Below, piece by piece: positions 18,057 to 27,012 of a stretch of 52,422 bases of DNA. The translations under genes and the position numbers were made by a program. The first letter of the stretch is position 1. Each line of letters opens with the position of its first letter. Where the stretch lies: the NCBI GenBank assembly GCA_026416035.1, contig JAOAFY010000004.1:1-52422 (forward strand), read 5' to 3'. The notes under the pieces are model-generated. The model had not been told where the DNA came from. It was given only the letters and a program-made list of their open reading frames with translations, and searched no databases. Source of the stretch: Coriobacteriia bacterium (GTDB taxonomy: Bacteria; Actinomycetota; Coriobacteriia; Anaerosomatales; Anaerosomataceae).

Positions 18057-19009
18057 TGGCGGCGCAGCGCGCGCATCCCGCGGTCGCCGTCGAGCGGTCC
18101 GCCTCCGCAAGCGGGCTCGCGCGCGTCGCGCTCGCTGCGACCACCTGGGGCACCATACCCGTCTTCGTCCGCATGGTGCATGCACATCCCGTCGTCATCG
18201 TCTTCTGGCGCGTGATGTTCGCCTCCCTGGTCGCCTTCGCCAACCTCGCTCTCACGCGACGCCTCGGCTCGCTCAAGACGCTGTCTCGACGACGATTCGC
18301 CGCGCTGCTCGCGATGGGCTGCCTGCTCGCGCTGAACTGGGCGCTGTACCTCGGTTCGCTCAAGCTGACCACGGTCGCGGTCGCGGTGCTGCTCGCCTAC
18401 CTCGGTCCGGTGCTCGTGGCGGTGCTCACTCCGGTGCTCGGCTCCGAGGGATTCGACCGGAGGCTTCTGGTGCCGATGGGTTTCGCGCTTGCCGGCGTCG
18501 TGGCGATCGTCGGGCCGCGGGACCTCGGCATCAGAAGCCACCGCGAGTGGCTGGGGGCCGCCATGGCGCTCGCATCGGCGTTCACCTACGCCGGCCTGGT
18601 GCTCAATGCCAAGCGCCTCTTGCGTGGCATCCCGACCGGCGTGTACATGCTTGGCGAGTACGTAGGCGCTGCAGCCGTGCTGCTGCCCGCTGCCCTGCTC
18701 CTGAAGGGGCCGTCGACTCTCAGCGACTGGGTGGGCGTGGCCGCGCTCGGCGTGGTGGACACGGGCCTGACGGGAATGCTCTTCTTGTCGGGGCTTCGCA
18801 GCGTGAGAGCCGACCATGCGGCCATGCTGACGTACGCCGAGCCGGTGAGCGCCGTGCTGTTCTCGGCAGCGTTGCTGGGCGAGACGATCACGGCATGGAC
18901 GGCTCTCGGCGGAGCGCTGGTGGTCGCGAGCGGAATCATGGTGGCACGCATGCAGCCGCAGCCGGCGTTCGAAGCACCAGAGGCGATCCAGAAGCAAGAG
19001 GGGCGATAA
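18056..19009 (+). CDS. EamA-family (DMT) transporter
   Basis: A 317-residue protein with about ten hydrophobic helices in two EamA halves. The first half is marked by LAATTWGTIPVFVRMVHAHPVVIVFWR, and the second by YAEPVSAVLFSAALLGETIT, a classic drug/metabolite transporter signature. The substrate cannot be deduced. It starts within the hypE stop (TGATG), so it belongs to the same transcript, although a role in hydrogenase maturation is not expected. Confidence 0.88.
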   Translation: MAAQRAHPAVAVERSASASGLARVALAATTWGTIPVFVRMVHAHPVVIVFWRVMFASLVAFANLALTRRLGSLKTLSRRRFAALLAMGCLLALNWALYLGSLKLTTVAVAVLLAYLGPVLVAVLTPVLGSEGFDRRLLVPMGFALAGVVAIVGPRDLGIRSHREWLGAAMALASAFTYAGLVLNAKRLLRGIPTGVYMLGEYVGAAAVLLPAALLLKGPSTLSDWVGVAALGVVDTGLTGMLFLSGLRSVRADHAAMLTYAEPVSAVLFSAALLGETITAWTALGGALVVASGIMVARMQPQPAFEAPEAIQKQEGR

Positions 19010-19018
19010 GGAGGCACC

Positions 19019-20668
19019 ATGGGGTCGCTCGACAGGCTGATCGAGGCCGACGCGATCGGGCGCCTGCTCGCTCGCGACGCAAGCCTGTTCACCGATGACG
19101 TCGACACGCGCATCGCAATCGGCCAGCGGCTCGGTTGGCTGGATCTGGCGAGCAAAGCATCTGCGCGATTCCCGTTGCTCAAGAACCTCGCAGACGCCCT
19201 TCGCCAAGAAGGCGCGACCGACGTCGTGCTTCTCGGCATGGGCGGCTCCTCGCTCGCGCCGCTCGTGCTCGCGCGGGTCCTCGGCAACGCCCCTGGTCAC
19301 CCTCGCCTGCACGTGCTCGACTCCACGTCCCCGATCGCGGTCTCCGCGATGCTGCAGACGCTCGATCCCGCAAGCACCTTCGTCATCGTCGCGAGCAAGT
19401 CCGGCACGACGGTCGAGCCGCTGGCGCTCTACGCGATCTTCCGTGCATGGCTCGATGACGCGCTGGGCCGCCCCGCAGCGGGGCGCCGTCTGATCGTCAT
19501 CACCGACCCCGGATCGCCGCTCGAGAAGCTCCGCCAGAAGGAGACGATGCGGCTGACGCTGTCGGCGCCGCCGACCGTCGGAGGACGGTACTCTGCGCTC
19601 TCGCTGTTCGGCCTGGCACCTGCGGCGCTCATCGGCATCGACGTGGAGGGGCTGGTGGGACGAGCAGCGGCGATGGAGTCTGCGTGCAGGAACGAGCCTC
19701 GGCACAACCCGGCAGCCTTGCTTGCCGCGTGGATGGCAGACGGGCTCGATGCTGGCCGAGACAAGCTCACGATCGTCACCTCTCCTGCCCTCAGACCCTT
19801 CGGGCTGTGGGTAGAGCAGCTCGTCGCGGAGTCTCTCGGGAAGCAGGGCACCGGCATCGTGCCTGTGCTCGCGACCGCCCCGCCCGACCCAGACGTCTTG
19901 GGCGCCGACCGGCTCGTAGCAGTGGTGCGCTTGCGCGACGACGCGATCACCCAGCGGTGGAGCAGTGAGGCCGCGGCCGCGGCCGACATCACGGAGGTGA
20001 TGCTTGGCGATGGCCTCGACTTGGGCGCGGAGTTCGTGCGGTGGGAGTACGCGACGGCGCTCACCGGGTTCCTGATCGGCGTCAACCCCTTCGACGAGCC
20101 GAACGTCGCCGAGGCGAAGCGCGCCACCTCCGATATCCTCGCCGGCCGCTCCGCCGCACCGCGTGCCTGCTGCGACCTGGACGGCACCTGGGTCACCTTC
20201 GCCGGTGCCGCGCACACCCCGGAGTCCGTCCCGGCCACACGCGTCGAGGCCCTTCGTGCGTGGCTTGCGCACGCTGGCCAGGGGGATTACCTGGCTCTGC
20301 TCGTGTATGCTCCTGACGACCCCGCGTACCGAGAACCGCTCGAGCGGGCTGCGCAGGACCTGGAGCAGGCCACGCGCCTGCCGGTGTGCCTCGAGACAGG
20401 GCCGCGGTACCTGCACTCGACCGGGCAGCTGCACAAGGGCGGCCCGAACACCGGCGTGTTCTTGCTCGTGACCTCACGCGACCGCACAGACTTCTTGGTC
20501 CCGGGGGAACGCTACACCCTTGCCGCGCTGCACCGTGCACAGGCGGAGGGCGACCTCGTGACACTGGCGGCCCGCGATCGGCGCGTGGTCCGCATCGACC
20601 TGCCGACGGGCTCGCCGGACGCGTTCGCATCGCTTGCGGCCGACATCGCCGCAGCAACCCAGACGTAG
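19019..20668 (+). CDS. pgi: Glucose-6-phosphate isomerase
   Basis: A 549-residue sugar-phosphate isomerase. Motifs include LLGMGGSSLAPLVL, IVASKSGTTVEP (phosphate-binding SIS-type loop) and, near the end, LHKGGPNTGVFLL with the catalytic-region Gly/Lys. It resembles the Pgi part of the bifunctional transaldolase-Pgi proteins of actinobacteria, but here as a stand-alone chain. It interconverts glucose 6-phosphate and fructose 6-phosphate. AAGGAGG lies upstream of ATG 19019, 9 bases after the transporter stop, and a strong hairpin follows. Confidence 0.9.
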   Translation: MGSLDRLIEADAIGRLLARDASLFTDDVDTRIAIGQRLGWLDLASKASARFPLLKNLADALRQEGATDVVLLGMGGSSLAPLVLARVLGNAPGHPRLHVLDSTSPIAVSAMLQTLDPASTFVIVASKSGTTVEPLALYAIFRAWLDDALGRPAAGRRLIVITDPGSPLEKLRQKETMRLTLSAPPTVGGRYSALSLFGLAPAALIGIDVEGLVGRAAAMESACRNEPRHNPAALLAAWMADGLDAGRDKLTIVTSPALRPFGLWVEQLVAESLGKQGTGIVPVLATAPPDPDVLGADRLVAVVRLRDDAITQRWSSEAAAAADITEVMLGDGLDLGAEFVRWEYATALTGFLIGVNPFDEPNVAEAKRATSDILAGRSAAPRACCDLDGTWVTFAGAAHTPESVPATRVEALRAWLAHAGQGDYLALLVYAPDDPAYREPLERAAQDLEQATRLPVCLETGPRYLHSTGQLHKGGPNTGVFLLVTSRDRTDFLVPGERYTLAALHRAQAEGDLVTLAARDRRVVRIDLPTGSPDAFASLAADIAAATQT

Positions 20669-20670
20669 GA

Positions 20671-20707
20671 GCGCCGGCCCCCCGATGCTCTTCGGGAGGG
20701 CCGGCGC
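20671..20707. terminator. Bidirectional hairpin between pgi and the acetate permease gene
   Basis: A 10-bp perfect stem (20671-20680 with 20698-20707) encloses a loop that itself can pair. It lies 2 bases after the pgi stop and 45 bases after the convergent symporter gene, so it can serve both transcripts. No long T tract follows on either strand. Confidence 0.7.
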
Positions 20708-20751
20708 CCGGACTCCAGCGGATTCCCTGGGGGGTGGAACCCGCGGATCCG

Positions 20752-22587
20752 CTAGTGGTTCTTCGTACCCAGAAGACCGCCGATCTTGTCGAGGCCAAGG
20801 TCGCGCTCGTGGCGCTCGTGAGCGGTTCCGTGGATACGCATCCAGATCTCGTCGACGTTCTTCGGGAGCTGGCCGTCCAGCTTGCTCACCACGATGATCG
20901 TGAGCAGCGCAAGCGGGAAGGTGAACAGCACCGGGAACGTCAGCGACCCGAGGAACCCGATCGCGCCTTCCTTCGGGATCTTGCCGAGCGTCTGCAAGAT
21001 GTTCAGGAAGATGAAGGCGATGGAGCTGCCGAGACCGACAAAGATGCCAGCCGTGGCGCCGCGCTCAGTGGTGCCCTTCCACCAGATGCCGGTGAGCAGC
21101 ATCGGAACGAAGGCGGACGCGCCGATCGAGAACGCCCACGTCACCATCATCGCGATGAGGGCCGGATACGCCTGATCGAGCCCGAACTTCGGGATGGCCA
21201 GGCCGATCAGCAGGGCCAGCGTCGCGAAGAACAAGACCGAGACCTTGCCGACGAGCACGCGCTTCGCCTCGCTCGCGTTCGGGTTGATGTACTTCTCATA
21301 CACGTCGTGCCCGACCGCCGATGCGGCAGCTATCAGCAGGCCGCCGATCGTGGAGAACATCGCGGCGAACGCTCCGGCTGACACGATTCCGAGCAGCGCC
21401 TGTCCGCCGAGGATGTTCGCGAGCGTCGGCATGACCTGGTCAGGTTTGACGAGGTGGCCGTGCACGTTGGCCGCGGCTATCGTGCCGCCGCTGGCCAGGT
21501 GCTCCTTGATGACGCCGAGGCCAGCGAGACCAGCGATCGGCGCCATGATGTAGAACGTCCCGATGAAGACGAGCACCCAGAACGTCGAGCGTCGCGCCGC
21601 GGATCCGGACGGGTTCGTGTAGTACCGGTTCAAGATGTGTGGTAGACCGGCCGTCCCGAGAACGAGCGCGAGCACCATCGAGAACTGGTCGAACTTGTTG
21701 TAGCGGTGGCCGGGTTCGCGGAAGAGCATCGCCCGCAGCTCGTGCAGCTTGTTCTTGGACGGCAAGGCCACCGGGATCTTGCCCTCGGACTTCGCCGCGA
21801 CGAACTCCTCGACCTTGGCATACTCCTCGGGCGTCATGATGGTCTTCGCAGCCTCAAGCGGAGTCTTGCCGGTCTTGGGGTTCGGCTTGGTCAGCTCGGC
21901 AACGGTCATGGCCTTGGTGTCGACGATCGGTTCCTTCGATGCGTCGGCCAGCGCCTTCGGGTAGTTGAAGCCGTTCCCGAACGCGAACGCGACGACCATG
22001 AACATCGCGAACCACAGCCACCAGAACTGGAAGATCTGGTTCAGAGTCGTGCCCTTCATGCCGCCCATGCCGACGTACAGAGCCATGATGGCAGCGACGA
22101 CCACGACGCCGGATGTGTACGGGTCCATGCCGAGGATGCCTTTGCCCACCAAGACCTGCCACGTCGTGCCCGCGCCGAACATCTGCGGCGCCATGTAGAA
22201 GAGCGAGGTGAGCAGGACGGCGAGCACGGTGATCAGGCGGATTCGGTCGCTTCCGAAGCGCCCGTAGGCGAAGTCCGCGACCGTGTACTCACCGAATCGG
22301 CGCAGGGCCGATGCGATGAAGAGGACCACGACCATGAAGCCGCCGGCGAAGCCTGCCGCGTACCACACGCCATCGAGCCCTGAAGCGTATACCGCACCGG
22401 CCACGCCAAGGAACGACGCTGCTGACAGGTAGTCGCCCGAGATCGCCGACGCGTTCGAGAACGACCCGACCTTGCGGCCGGCGAGGTAGAAGTCGGCGGT
22501 GGTGCGGGTGAACCTGCGCGAGAAGACAGAAAGCGCGATCGTGAACAGGATCAGAAGGACGACGAGCGCGATTGCCAGGGTGTTCAT
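20752..22587 (-). CDS. actP: Cation/acetate symporter (ActP-like, SSS family)
   Basis: A 611-residue sodium:solute symporter with about 13 membrane helices. ActP-like features are ADFYLAGRKVGSFSNASAISGDYLSAASFLG near the start and the helical pattern of the SSS core. It is longer than E. coli ActP (549) because of a hydrophilic insert at about residues 215-305 (KPNPKTGKTPLEAAKTIMT and following). Acetate or another short monocarboxylate is the probable substrate. The small DUF485 gene lies 3 bases upstream, the usual partner arrangement. AAGGAGG is 8 bases before the ATG. Confidence 0.88.
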   Translation of the reverse strand: MNTLAIALVVLLILFTIALSVFSRRFTRTTADFYLAGRKVGSFSNASAISGDYLSAASFLGVAGAVYASGLDGVWYAAGFAGGFMVVVLFIASALRRFGEYTVADFAYGRFGSDRIRLITVLAVLLTSLFYMAPQMFGAGTTWQVLVGKGILGMDPYTSGVVVVAAIMALYVGMGGMKGTTLNQIFQFWWLWFAMFMVVAFAFGNGFNYPKALADASKEPIVDTKAMTVAELTKPNPKTGKTPLEAAKTIMTPEEYAKVEEFVAAKSEGKIPVALPSKNKLHELRAMLFREPGHRYNKFDQFSMVLALVLGTAGLPHILNRYYTNPSGSAARRSTFWVLVFIGTFYIMAPIAGLAGLGVIKEHLASGGTIAAANVHGHLVKPDQVMPTLANILGGQALLGIVSAGAFAAMFSTIGGLLIAAASAVGHDVYEKYINPNASEAKRVLVGKVSVLFFATLALLIGLAIPKFGLDQAYPALIAMMVTWAFSIGASAFVPMLLTGIWWKGTTERGATAGIFVGLGSSIAFIFLNILQTLGKIPKEGAIGFLGSLTFPVLFTFPLALLTIIVVSKLDGQLPKNVDEIWMRIHGTAHERHERDLGLDKIGGLLGTKNH

Positions 22588-22590
22588 CGC

Positions 22591-22962
22591 TCACGCCTCC
22601 TTCTCGGCGAGCTCGCGGGCGGCGATCTCGTCTGCCATGTGCGCGAGCTTCTCATCCAACTTGTCCGCCTGCTTCGAGTACGTCCACGCCATCACCCACA
22701 GGAAGACGTAGTACAGCAGGGAGACGAACAGGTAGTTGGCCGTGAACCCGCCCCAGATCGGCTTGGCGTACCACGCTTCCCACCACACCGACGATGCGGG
22801 GATGGCCAGCGTCACGGCGAAGAATATCGCCCCGTAGGTGAACGAGAGCTTGCGCTGCTCGCGGAAGACGGCGTCCACGCTCTCGATGGTGTCGACGTGT
22901 TCGCCGTGGCGCACGTGGGCGACCTTTGGGGCACCGGTCGCGCGTGCTGTCGTGTCCGTCAT
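22591..22962 (-). CDS. DUF485-type small membrane protein
   Basis: A 123-residue protein with two membrane helices (GAIFFAVTLAIPASSVW region and NYLFVSLLYYVFLWVMAW), matching the DUF485 family usually encoded before ActP-like symporters. The C-terminus is a charged coiled-coil-like helix. ATG 22962 is chosen because AAGGAGG lies 8 bases before it; a GTG at 22971 would sit directly on the ribosome site. Its biochemical role is unknown, but a subunit or stability factor for the symporter is plausible. Confidence 0.85.
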   Translation of the reverse strand: MTDTTARATGAPKVAHVRHGEHVDTIESVDAVFREQRKLSFTYGAIFFAVTLAIPASSVWWEAWYAKPIWGGFTANYLFVSLLYYVFLWVMAWTYSKQADKLDEKLAHMADEIAARELAEKEA

Positions 22963-22990
22963 CGTGTGCACCTCCTTCGCTGCACGCGGC

Positions 22991-23485
22991 CTACTCGGCC
23001 TTCACCACAAGGACAGGGATTGGCGAGCCCTTGACCACGGTCTCTGCGACGCTCCCGAGCGCGATGCGCTTGAGCCCCGTCCGACCGGTGTCGCCGCAGA
23101 CGATCATGTCCGCTCCCCACTCGGCGGCCGTGGCGACGATCCGCTTGGCGACGCCGCCCTTGACGACCTCGACCTCGCACTCGACCCCGTTGCGCTCGCA
23201 CATCGTCTTGGCGATGACGAGTCCCTTGACGGACGGGTGGACGCCTTCGAAGACCTCCTCGTCCATGACCTCCTCGGGGTACTCGAGCGCCTCGAGGCCG
23301 GTGTCCACGAAGATCGCCTTGACCTTCGCGCCGAAGGTCTTTGCGAGGATGACGGCGTACTCGGTCGCCGCGATCGCGGGTTCCGAACCGTCGGTCGGCA
23401 GCAGGATCTTGTCGATCTCGTGGCAGACCTCCTGGATGTCGCCGAGCTTGATGTCCTCGGCCGACCCCTTGATGCAGACCTTCAT
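22991..23485 (-). CDS. Universal stress protein
   Basis: A 164-residue UspA-fold protein: KILLPTDGSEPAIAATEYAVILA at the start of the domain and the ATP-binding-type GDTGRTGLKRIALGSVAETVV at the end (G-x2-G-x9-G pattern partly kept). It carries a 25-residue N-terminal extension (MKVCIKGSAEDIKLGDIQEV) not typical of short Usps. ATG 23485 has AGGAGG 8 bases upstream. It is the first gene of a three-gene run with the DUF485 and symporter genes, suggesting a stress- or energy-linked role in monocarboxylate uptake. Confidence 0.88.
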   Translation of the reverse strand: MKVCIKGSAEDIKLGDIQEVCHEIDKILLPTDGSEPAIAATEYAVILAKTFGAKVKAIFVDTGLEALEYPEEVMDEEVFEGVHPSVKGLVIAKTMCERNGVECEVEVVKGGVAKRIVATAAEWGADMIVCGDTGRTGLKRIALGSVAETVVKGSPIPVLVVKAE

Positions 23486-23510
23486 CCGGTTCACCTCCTC
23501 CTTCCGGACC

Positions 23511-23525
23511 GGCGCACGGTGCGCC
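23511..23525 (-). repeat. 15-bp palindrome in the leader of the stress-protein operon
   Basis: GGCGCA and TGCGCC are separated by three bases, just upstream of the ribosome site of the universal stress gene. It may be an operator or a small leader hairpin. The rest of the 23486-23700 gap shows no gene and no convincing promoter. Confidence 0.3.
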
Positions 23526-23700
23526 GTCCACGGAAGCACCGTACCCCGCGCGGAGAAGTGCGGATGGCCGTGCGCGGCGTGCGGCGAGGGTGCGTCGGCA
23601 GATGGACAGTGTGCGACGGTGAGCGGATTGGACGACCGAAGCGCACGCGCGCAGCGCCGCTCGACCGCAGGCTCGAACCGTCTACCGGGCGTATCCGGCG

Positions 23701-24165
23701 TCAGAGATGCCGCGACAGGCGGACGATCCTCGCACTCGGACCTTGAGCGGCCAGTTCGAGCAGGCCGACGGTCGGACCGAGAGGAGACCGCGGACGGGAC
23801 GGTGATCCAGGGTTGACCAGGAGGACGTCGTCGGTCCGCTCCACGACCGGCACGTGCGTGTGGCCGCAGACGAGGACGGTTCCCGGTTGGACCGCATGCG
23901 CGCGAAGGGCGGCTTGCACGGTGTGGGCGACGATCACGCTTGCTCCTCCGTGCTCGAACCTGGCAACCTCCCCGAGCATCGCCGCGAGCCCCGGCGGATC
24001 CACGTTGCCGGCGACGGCGATCACCGGGGCGATATCCTCGAGACCGCGTAGCACCTCGATCGAACCGACGTCACCAGCGTGCAGGATGCGCTCGCACGAG
24101 CGGAAGACCCGCGCGACCCCTGGCGGGAGCGAGCCGTGCGTGTCGGAAATCAGACCGATCAGCAC
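23701..24165 (-). CDS. YfcE/MJ0936-type metallophosphoesterase
   Basis: A 154-residue calcineurin-like phosphoesterase with the metal motifs GLISDTHG, HAGDVG, VAGNVD, VAHT and VCGHTHVP in order. Enzymes of this size class hydrolyse phosphodiesters with Mn2+ or Ni2+; the true substrate is unknown. It uses GTG 24165, one base after the LytTR regulator stop, with only a weak ribosome site, so translation is probably coupled. Confidence 0.92.
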   Translation of the reverse strand: MLIGLISDTHGSLPPGVARVFRSCERILHAGDVGSIEVLRGLEDIAPVIAVAGNVDPPGLAAMLGEVARFEHGGASVIVAHTVQAALRAHAVQPGTVLVCGHTHVPVVERTDDVLLVNPGSPSRPRSPLGPTVGLLELAAQGPSARIVRLSRHL

Positions 24166-24166
24166 C

Positions 24167-24880
24167 TTACAGACCGAGCGCCTTCTTGAGCGCTGGGACG
24201 CGCCGGCGAGACGCCGGCACCTGCGTCCCCGCCGTGTCCTTCAGGGTGAGCAGCATCGTCCCGCCATACATTGGAACGACCTCCCGCACCTGAGCGAGAT
24301 TCACGACGAACCTGCGGTGCACGCGGAAGAAGCCCTGCGGCTCGAGCCGCGATTCGAGCTGCGACAGAGACATGGTCGACAAGAACCGCTCTCCGTCCGT
24401 GAAGATGTACGAGTAGTCGTCCTTGGCCATCACGTAGTAGATGTCGCTCACGCCGATGAGAAGCTTGCGTCCACCCTTCTCGACTGGGATACGCTCCACG
24501 CGCGCCGGCGCCTCCTCAGCCGGCCGGAGCCGTGCGATGGCCGCCTGGAGGCGCTTCAGTTCGACGGGCTTGACGAGGTAGTCGACGGCTGCCACCTCGA
24601 ACGCCTTGACGGCGTGCTCGCTGTGAGCGGTGACGAACACGACCGCCGGGGGACGCTCCGCCTGCCCGAGAGCTTCGGCCAGCTGCATGCCAGAGACGCC
24701 CGGCATGTCGATGTCCAGGAAGACGACGTCGTACGGGATCGCGCGGATGAGCTGCATGGCCTCTTGCGCGTTCGAGGCTTCCCCGATGACCTCGACGCCG
24801 CCCGCCTCCTCGAGCAGGTACCTGAGCTCGGAGCGCGCAGGCGCCTCGTCGTCCACAACGAGCGCCTTGATCAGACCCAT
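24167..24880 (-). CDS. LytTR-family response regulator
   Basis: A 237-residue regulator. Residues 1-120 are a receiver domain with acidic DD (VVDDEAPARSE), the phospho-acceptor Asp in VVFLDIDMPG and Lys in YLVKPVE. Residues 135-237 are a LytTR DNA-binding domain (YYVMAKDDYSYIFT, FFRVHRRFVVNL). It pairs with the LytS-type kinase encoded 3 bases upstream. Such pairs control nearby transport genes in many bacteria, so the ActP-type operon just downstream is a plausible target. Confidence 0.94.
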   Translation of the reverse strand: MGLIKALVVDDEAPARSELRYLLEEAGGVEVIGEASNAQEAMQLIRAIPYDVVFLDIDMPGVSGMQLAEALGQAERPPAVVFVTAHSEHAVKAFEVAAVDYLVKPVELKRLQAAIARLRPAEEAPARVERIPVEKGGRKLLIGVSDIYYVMAKDDYSYIFTDGERFLSTMSLSQLESRLEPQGFFRVHRRFVVNLAQVREVVPMYGGTMLLTLKDTAGTQVPASRRRVPALKKALGL

Positions 24881-24883
24881 GCG

Positions 24884-26164
24884 CTACCCTCCGCTTCTCG
24901 GGACGAGGCGCGCAGTGACCGTGGTCCCTGCACCCTCGGTGCTCTCGATCTGAAGCCCGCTGTCGGGGCCGAAGTGTCCTCGGACCCTATCGTGCACGTT
25001 CTTCAAGGCGATGCCAAGACCGCGTCCGACACCTGACTCCAGCACACGCGCAAGCTCCTCTGCAGGCATGCCCGCCCCGTCGTCGCGCACCGTGATTGCG
25101 AGCGCTCCGTCGTCGCGCCTGACAGACAGCCAGATCGTCAGCGGACGGTCCGGCAGCAGCGCATGCTGGACACAGTTCTCGACCAACGGCTGGATGATGA
25201 AGGCAGGAACCATCACGCCCGCAAGCTCGGAGTCGACGTCCTCGACGATGCGTATCCGCTCGCCGAACCGCGCCTGCTCGAACCGCATGTAGCTGCGCGC
25301 GTACTCCAGCTCTCGCTCGAGCGGCACCAGGTCCTCGTTCTCCTCGAGAGTCCTGCGATAGAACCGCGCGAACTCGCGGAGCAGCTCCCGTGCTCTCGGC
25401 GGATCGGTCCGGATGAGCGCGGCGATCGTGTTGATCGTGTTGAACAGGAAGTGCGGGTTGATCTGCGCTTGCAGCGCCTTGAGCTCCATCCTGCAGGCCA
25501 GTTCGGTCTGTCGCTCGAGCTCTGAGAGCTCCAGCTGCGTCGACAGAAGACGCGCGAGGCCTTCGACCATGGTGACCTGCGTCTCGTTCAGCAAACGGGC
25601 CGTCGTGTAGTAGAACTTGAGCGTGCCGACGACCTCTCCACGCACGTGCAACGGGACGACGATCGCCGCCCGCAGGTAGCACCCTTTGACCGGGCAACCG
25701 ATCTCCTCACGGGTGGCGAGGATGCGGTGCTCGTCCGAGACGATGGCCTCCTTCGTCGCCCTCGTCATGATGGGGCCGCCCGAGTGATGATGGTCCTCAC
25801 CGAGCCCGGCGAAGCCGAGGACCGTCTCCGTGTCGGTGATCGCCACCGCCGCTGCGTCGCTTTGCTCGAGCGCCAGCCGGCAGACTGCCTGGGCGGTCTC
25901 AGCGTCCAATCCGCGACGCATGTACGCCAGGCTGCGCGATGCGATCTCGAGGATCTGGTGCGACTGCATGGCGCGGATGTGGTCTGGGCGCGTCAGGACC
26001 CTCGCGACCACCGAGCCGACTGCGATGAGCACCAGCCCCGCGACGGCGACGACCGCTACGGTGCGAGGGACGGCCCCGAGCACCGACGCGACGGCGACCA
26101 CGCCGATGGCCGAGGTGGCGATGAACAGCGCAGCGTCGATGATCAGCGCACGCCTGAGCTGCAT
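24884..26164 (-). CDS. LytS-type sensor histidine kinase
   Basis: A 426-residue kinase. Two membrane helices fill residues 5-65, then a GAF-like domain (about 75-210, with CPVKGCYLRAAIVVPLHV) that may bind a small ligand or cofactor. Next is the His_kinase phosphoacceptor block LQAQINPHFLFNTINTIAALI and a HATPase domain (QPLVENCVQHAL, VRDDGAGMP). It signals to the LytTR regulator next to it. ATG 26164 overlaps the acetyltransferase stop by one base and has GGAAGGAG 10 bases upstream. Confidence 0.92.
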   Translation of the reverse strand: MQLRRALIIDAALFIATSAIGVVAVASVLGAVPRTVAVVAVAGLVLIAVGSVVARVLTRPDHIRAMQSHQILEIASRSLAYMRRGLDAETAQAVCRLALEQSDAAAVAITDTETVLGFAGLGEDHHHSGGPIMTRATKEAIVSDEHRILATREEIGCPVKGCYLRAAIVVPLHVRGEVVGTLKFYYTTARLLNETQVTMVEGLARLLSTQLELSELERQTELACRMELKALQAQINPHFLFNTINTIAALIRTDPPRARELLREFARFYRRTLEENEDLVPLERELEYARSYMRFEQARFGERIRIVEDVDSELAGVMVPAFIIQPLVENCVQHALLPDRPLTIWLSVRRDDGALAITVRDDGAGMPAEELARVLESGVGRGLGIALKNVHDRVRGHFGPDSGLQIESTEGAGTTVTARLVPRSGG

Positions 26165-27012
26165 CACCTGAGGACTCCTTCCGTATCCACCTCGCCGAAC
26201 GCCAGGAGGTGCTTGCGGCTGCCGACCGTCTCGAAGCCGAAGCGTCGATACAGACGCTGCGCCTCGTCGTTGTGCGCCTGCGTGTACAGCATGGCCCGCC
26301 GCACCCCCTGCCTGGCGAAGTACCGAAGGGCGTCCCCGAGCAAGGCTCGCCCGATGCCCTGGCCGCGTCGAGCAGGGATGACGGCAAGCCGGCCGATCAC
26401 CCCGTGACCCCGGTCGATCCGGCACATAGCGTACCCTACGACGGAGTCGCCGTGCCGTGCGACCACCGTCCGGTCCGTCCGCAGGCACTCGCCCATGAGC
26501 CGCGCATCGTAGCGCCAGAAGTCGCTGAAGCTCAGGATGTCGACGGCGAGCAGCGGTTCGAGGACGGCTTCATCGCCGAGGTGAAAGACGATGCCTGGCG
26601 GGGGTTCCGCCTCAGCACAAGACGAGCACGCCGCACCCATGGCCACCCCCGTGTGCACCACGCGCATGCCTGCGCGCAAGAACGGGTCGAGCGCCTCATC
26701 GGGCACGAAGGGGCTCACGACGTCGTCGAATGCGTGCGCACGAGCCACAGCCCTGAGGGCCGCCATGTGCGACGGCACGCTGCGCTCGTTGCACCACAGC
26801 GCATCGACGGCGACCAACGGCAGGTGGTCTCGCCACCGCGAGAGAATCGCGACGTCGCCCGCATCGCTGACCTGGACCGACCACGGCGCTGTCTGCCACG
26901 CGGCACGTAGCTCCTCTGGCGTCCCGAAGATGCCGTCCTGGCGTGCGAGCGCCCAGACCCGCGCAAGGTCGCCCTCGCCGGCTGCACGAAAGGCGTGCGA
27001 TCGCACGCTCAC
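26164..27012 (-). CDS. GNAT-family N-acetyltransferase
   Basis: A 282-residue protein. The C-terminal 130 residues hold the GNAT core with the acetyl-CoA motif RLAVIPARRGQGIGRALL and YTQAHNDEAQRLYRRFGF. The N-terminal half, residues 1-150, looks like a degenerate second GNAT fold. GTG 27012 overlaps the permease stop (GTGA). The substrate is unknown. It sits in a run of overlapping genes from the glycosyltransferase to the phosphoesterase. Confidence 0.88.
   Translation of the reverse strand: MSVRSHAFRAAGEGDLARVWALARQDGIFGTPEELRAAWQTAPWSVQVSDAGDVAILSRWRDHLPLVAVDALWCNERSVPSHMAALRAVARAHAFDDVVSPFVPDEALDPFLRAGMRVVHTGVAMGAACSSCAEAEPPPGIVFHLGDEAVLEPLLAVDILSFSDFWRYDARLMGECLRTDRTVVARHGDSVVGYAMCRIDRGHGVIGRLAVIPARRGQGIGRALLGDALRYFARQGVRRAMLYTQAHNDEAQRLYRRFGFETVGSRKHLLAFGEVDTEGVLR

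Noticed and set aside
17828-20434. Very long minus-strand frame (868 codons) opposite hypE, the EamA gene and pgi
   Set aside because: It is opposite three well-supported genes, has Arg/His-rich low-complexity content and no start context. It is an antisense shadow of GC-rich codons.
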